The notes under the pieces were generated by a model. The model saw only the letters and a list, made by a program, of their open reading frames with translations, was not told where the DNA came from and made no database searches. Source: CATQHP01 sp965214915 (lineage in GTDB: Bacteria; Acidobacteriota; Terriglobia; Bryobacterales; UBA6623). From it: DNA of 64,000 nt. The DNA is taken from assembly GCA_965214915.1 (NCBI GenBank), contig CBDCCP010000001.1:1488001-1552000 (forward strand). The letters are read 5' to 3'. Made by a program: the position numbers and the translations under genes. Shown here piece by piece: positions 62,775-64,000 of this stretch (its first letter is position 1; every line of letters begins with the position of its first letter).

Positions 62775-64000
62775 AATATCGAACGCAGTATCTCGACCGA
62801 CGAGGTCGGCAACTACACCATTCCGAGCCTGAATCCGGGCGAATACGAGATCACCGTACAGTCCGACGGATTCGCCACATACATCCAGCAGGGCATCGTC
62901 CTGCAGACCGGCGACAACCGGCGCATCGATGTCGCGCTGCAGATCGGTCAGCTTACCGAGTCGGTCACCGTCGATGCGCAGTTGGTCACGCTGAACACCG
63001 AGAGCGGCACGATCAAGGGCGACGTGATCGTGATGGAAGAGATCCAGGAGTTGCCGCTCAACGGCCGCGACTTTACCGATTTGGCGTTTTTCACGCCGGG
63101 AGTCGTTCCGGGACGCAGCACGGAGGGTTCGTTCGCCTCCGTCAACGGCGCGCGTCCGACGAACACGAACTTTTACGTGGACGGTTTCGACAACCGTAAC
63201 CCGCGAGACGGGGCGGCGCAGGTGCGGCCCAACATCGACTCGCTGCAGGAGTTCAAGATGGAGACTTCGGGCTATTCCGCCGAATACGGGCGCATGGCCG
63301 GGGGCATCCTGAACATGACGCTGCGTTCGGGCACCAACGACCTTCACGGCAACCTGAGCCACTTCATGCGCAACGAGGCGCTCGACGCGCGCGGTTTCTT
63401 CGAGACGGAAGAGAAGACGCTGCTGCGCCGGAATCAGTTTTCGGCGACCGTCACCGGCCCCATCGAGAAGAACAAGACCTTTTTCATGTTCAGCACCGAG
63501 TTGGTGCGCTACAAACGGGGGGTCTTTCGTTTCGCCAACGTTCCCACGGAATTGGAGAAGCAGGGAGATTTCAGCAAGTCGATCGACATGCTCGATTTGG
63601 ATAACGCCCTGGACGTGACCGATCCGACCGTGCTGCAAGGTCTGCAAGACAGTTTCGTCATCCACGACCGGCTGCTTTCCGGCCCTTGCAACAGCGCCCG
63701 CGTCAACCGCGGGCAGAGGCATGCCTGCTTCCCGAACGACATGGCGCCCGCGTCGCGCCTCAACCCGATTGCCCAGCGGCTGTTGCAACATTACCCGTCC
63801 GGCACTCCGGGGATGGAGTTGGGAACGCAGCGATTCATCTTCAATTACCGCGCCAACGGTTTGGCTACCAACAGCTTCGAAAGCTACATCGGCAAGATCG
63901 ATCACAAGCTGGGAGACAACACCCTGGCCGTCCGCGCGCAGATGCGTTGGCCGCAGAACAGGAACCCTTTCCTCGGCAGCTCCGTGCCCGAGCACGGCGT
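62775..64000 (+). CDS. TonB-dependent receptor, Oar-like, 5'-truncated and running off the window
   Basis: The frame is open from the IS end to the last base of the window (over 400 codons) with no start of its own. The first part is a carboxypeptidase-regulatory-like domain (NYTIPSLNPGEYEITVQSDGF). The plug domain follows with ELPLNGRDFTDLAFFTPGV, NGARPTNTNFYVDG and SGYSAEYGRMAGGILNMTLRSGTN, typical of Acidobacterial Oar-like receptors. The barrel begins with FSATVTGPIEKNKTFFMF. The signal peptide and start of the regulatory domain are missing, cut at the IS boundary. Such receptors import or bind large glycans, in line with the pectate lyase and sulfatases nearby. Confidence 0.85.

Noticed and set aside
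62550..63995. Minus-strand reading frame of about 480 codons opposite the TonB receptor
   Set aside because: The plus-strand frame carries clear plug-domain motifs and is open to the end of the window; the minus frame does not match anything.

Overview
The window is high-GC bacterial chromosome, most likely from an Acidobacteriota of the Solibacter/Bryobacterales group. The best marker is the large secreted protein at 36.1-40.9 kb. It combines NHL repeats and Ig-like repeats with a C-terminal domain that resembles the Solibacter C-terminal family (TIGR03437). An Oar-type TonB-dependent receptor, several Cys-type sulfatases and PSD1/DUF1501 cytochrome-type proteins fit the same group. No rRNA, tRNA, CRISPR array or prophage was recognised.

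Region 1 (0-10 kb) is a selenium locus. It holds a SelD fused to an FAD oxidoreductase (minus strand), a FecR-like protein, a secreted TPR protein, SelA, and a periplasmic thioredoxin/PDZ protein whose C-A-P-U motif is read through an in-frame UGA at 8144-8146. A DsbD-alpha-like protein overlaps its end. A hairpin with a GGU loop 26 nt after the UGA is a candidate bacterial SECIS. Together these genes make activated selenium, load it on tRNA(Sec) and use it in an exported redox protein. SelB and selC must lie elsewhere.

Region 2 (10-35.8 kb) is mostly housekeeping and catabolism: iolG-like dehydrogenase, pyrG, ppdK, a ThDP enzyme, an enolase-superfamily enzyme, a solute:sodium symporter, two sulfatases, a PSD1 protein, an M1 peptidase, bioBFD and der. 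The der gene carries a one-base frameshift at a homopolymer.

Region 3 (36-54.4 kb) has the NHL/Ig/TIGR03437 protein, a complete IS5-group element with a TTAA duplication, two more sulfatases, rsmI, a DUF1080 protein, a second enolase-superfamily enzyme, a PSD1-DUF1501 pair, an ankyrin-repeat membrane protein and an enoyl-CoA hydratase. The catabolic genes suggest degradation of sulfated polysaccharide or uronate-rich material.

Region 4 (54.5-64 kb) has an EF-G-like GTPase, a DUF4143 ATPase, speA, a HAD phosphatase, and a second IS5 copy in the same orientation as the first. That copy joins a pectate lyase and a TonB receptor, both lacking their 5' ends, and its flanking tetranucleotides do not match. 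This points to IS-mediated rearrangement or a misassembly.

A family of short intergenic repeats, AGCGGTCTT followed by CTATYCA heptamers, occurs at least eight times between genes.
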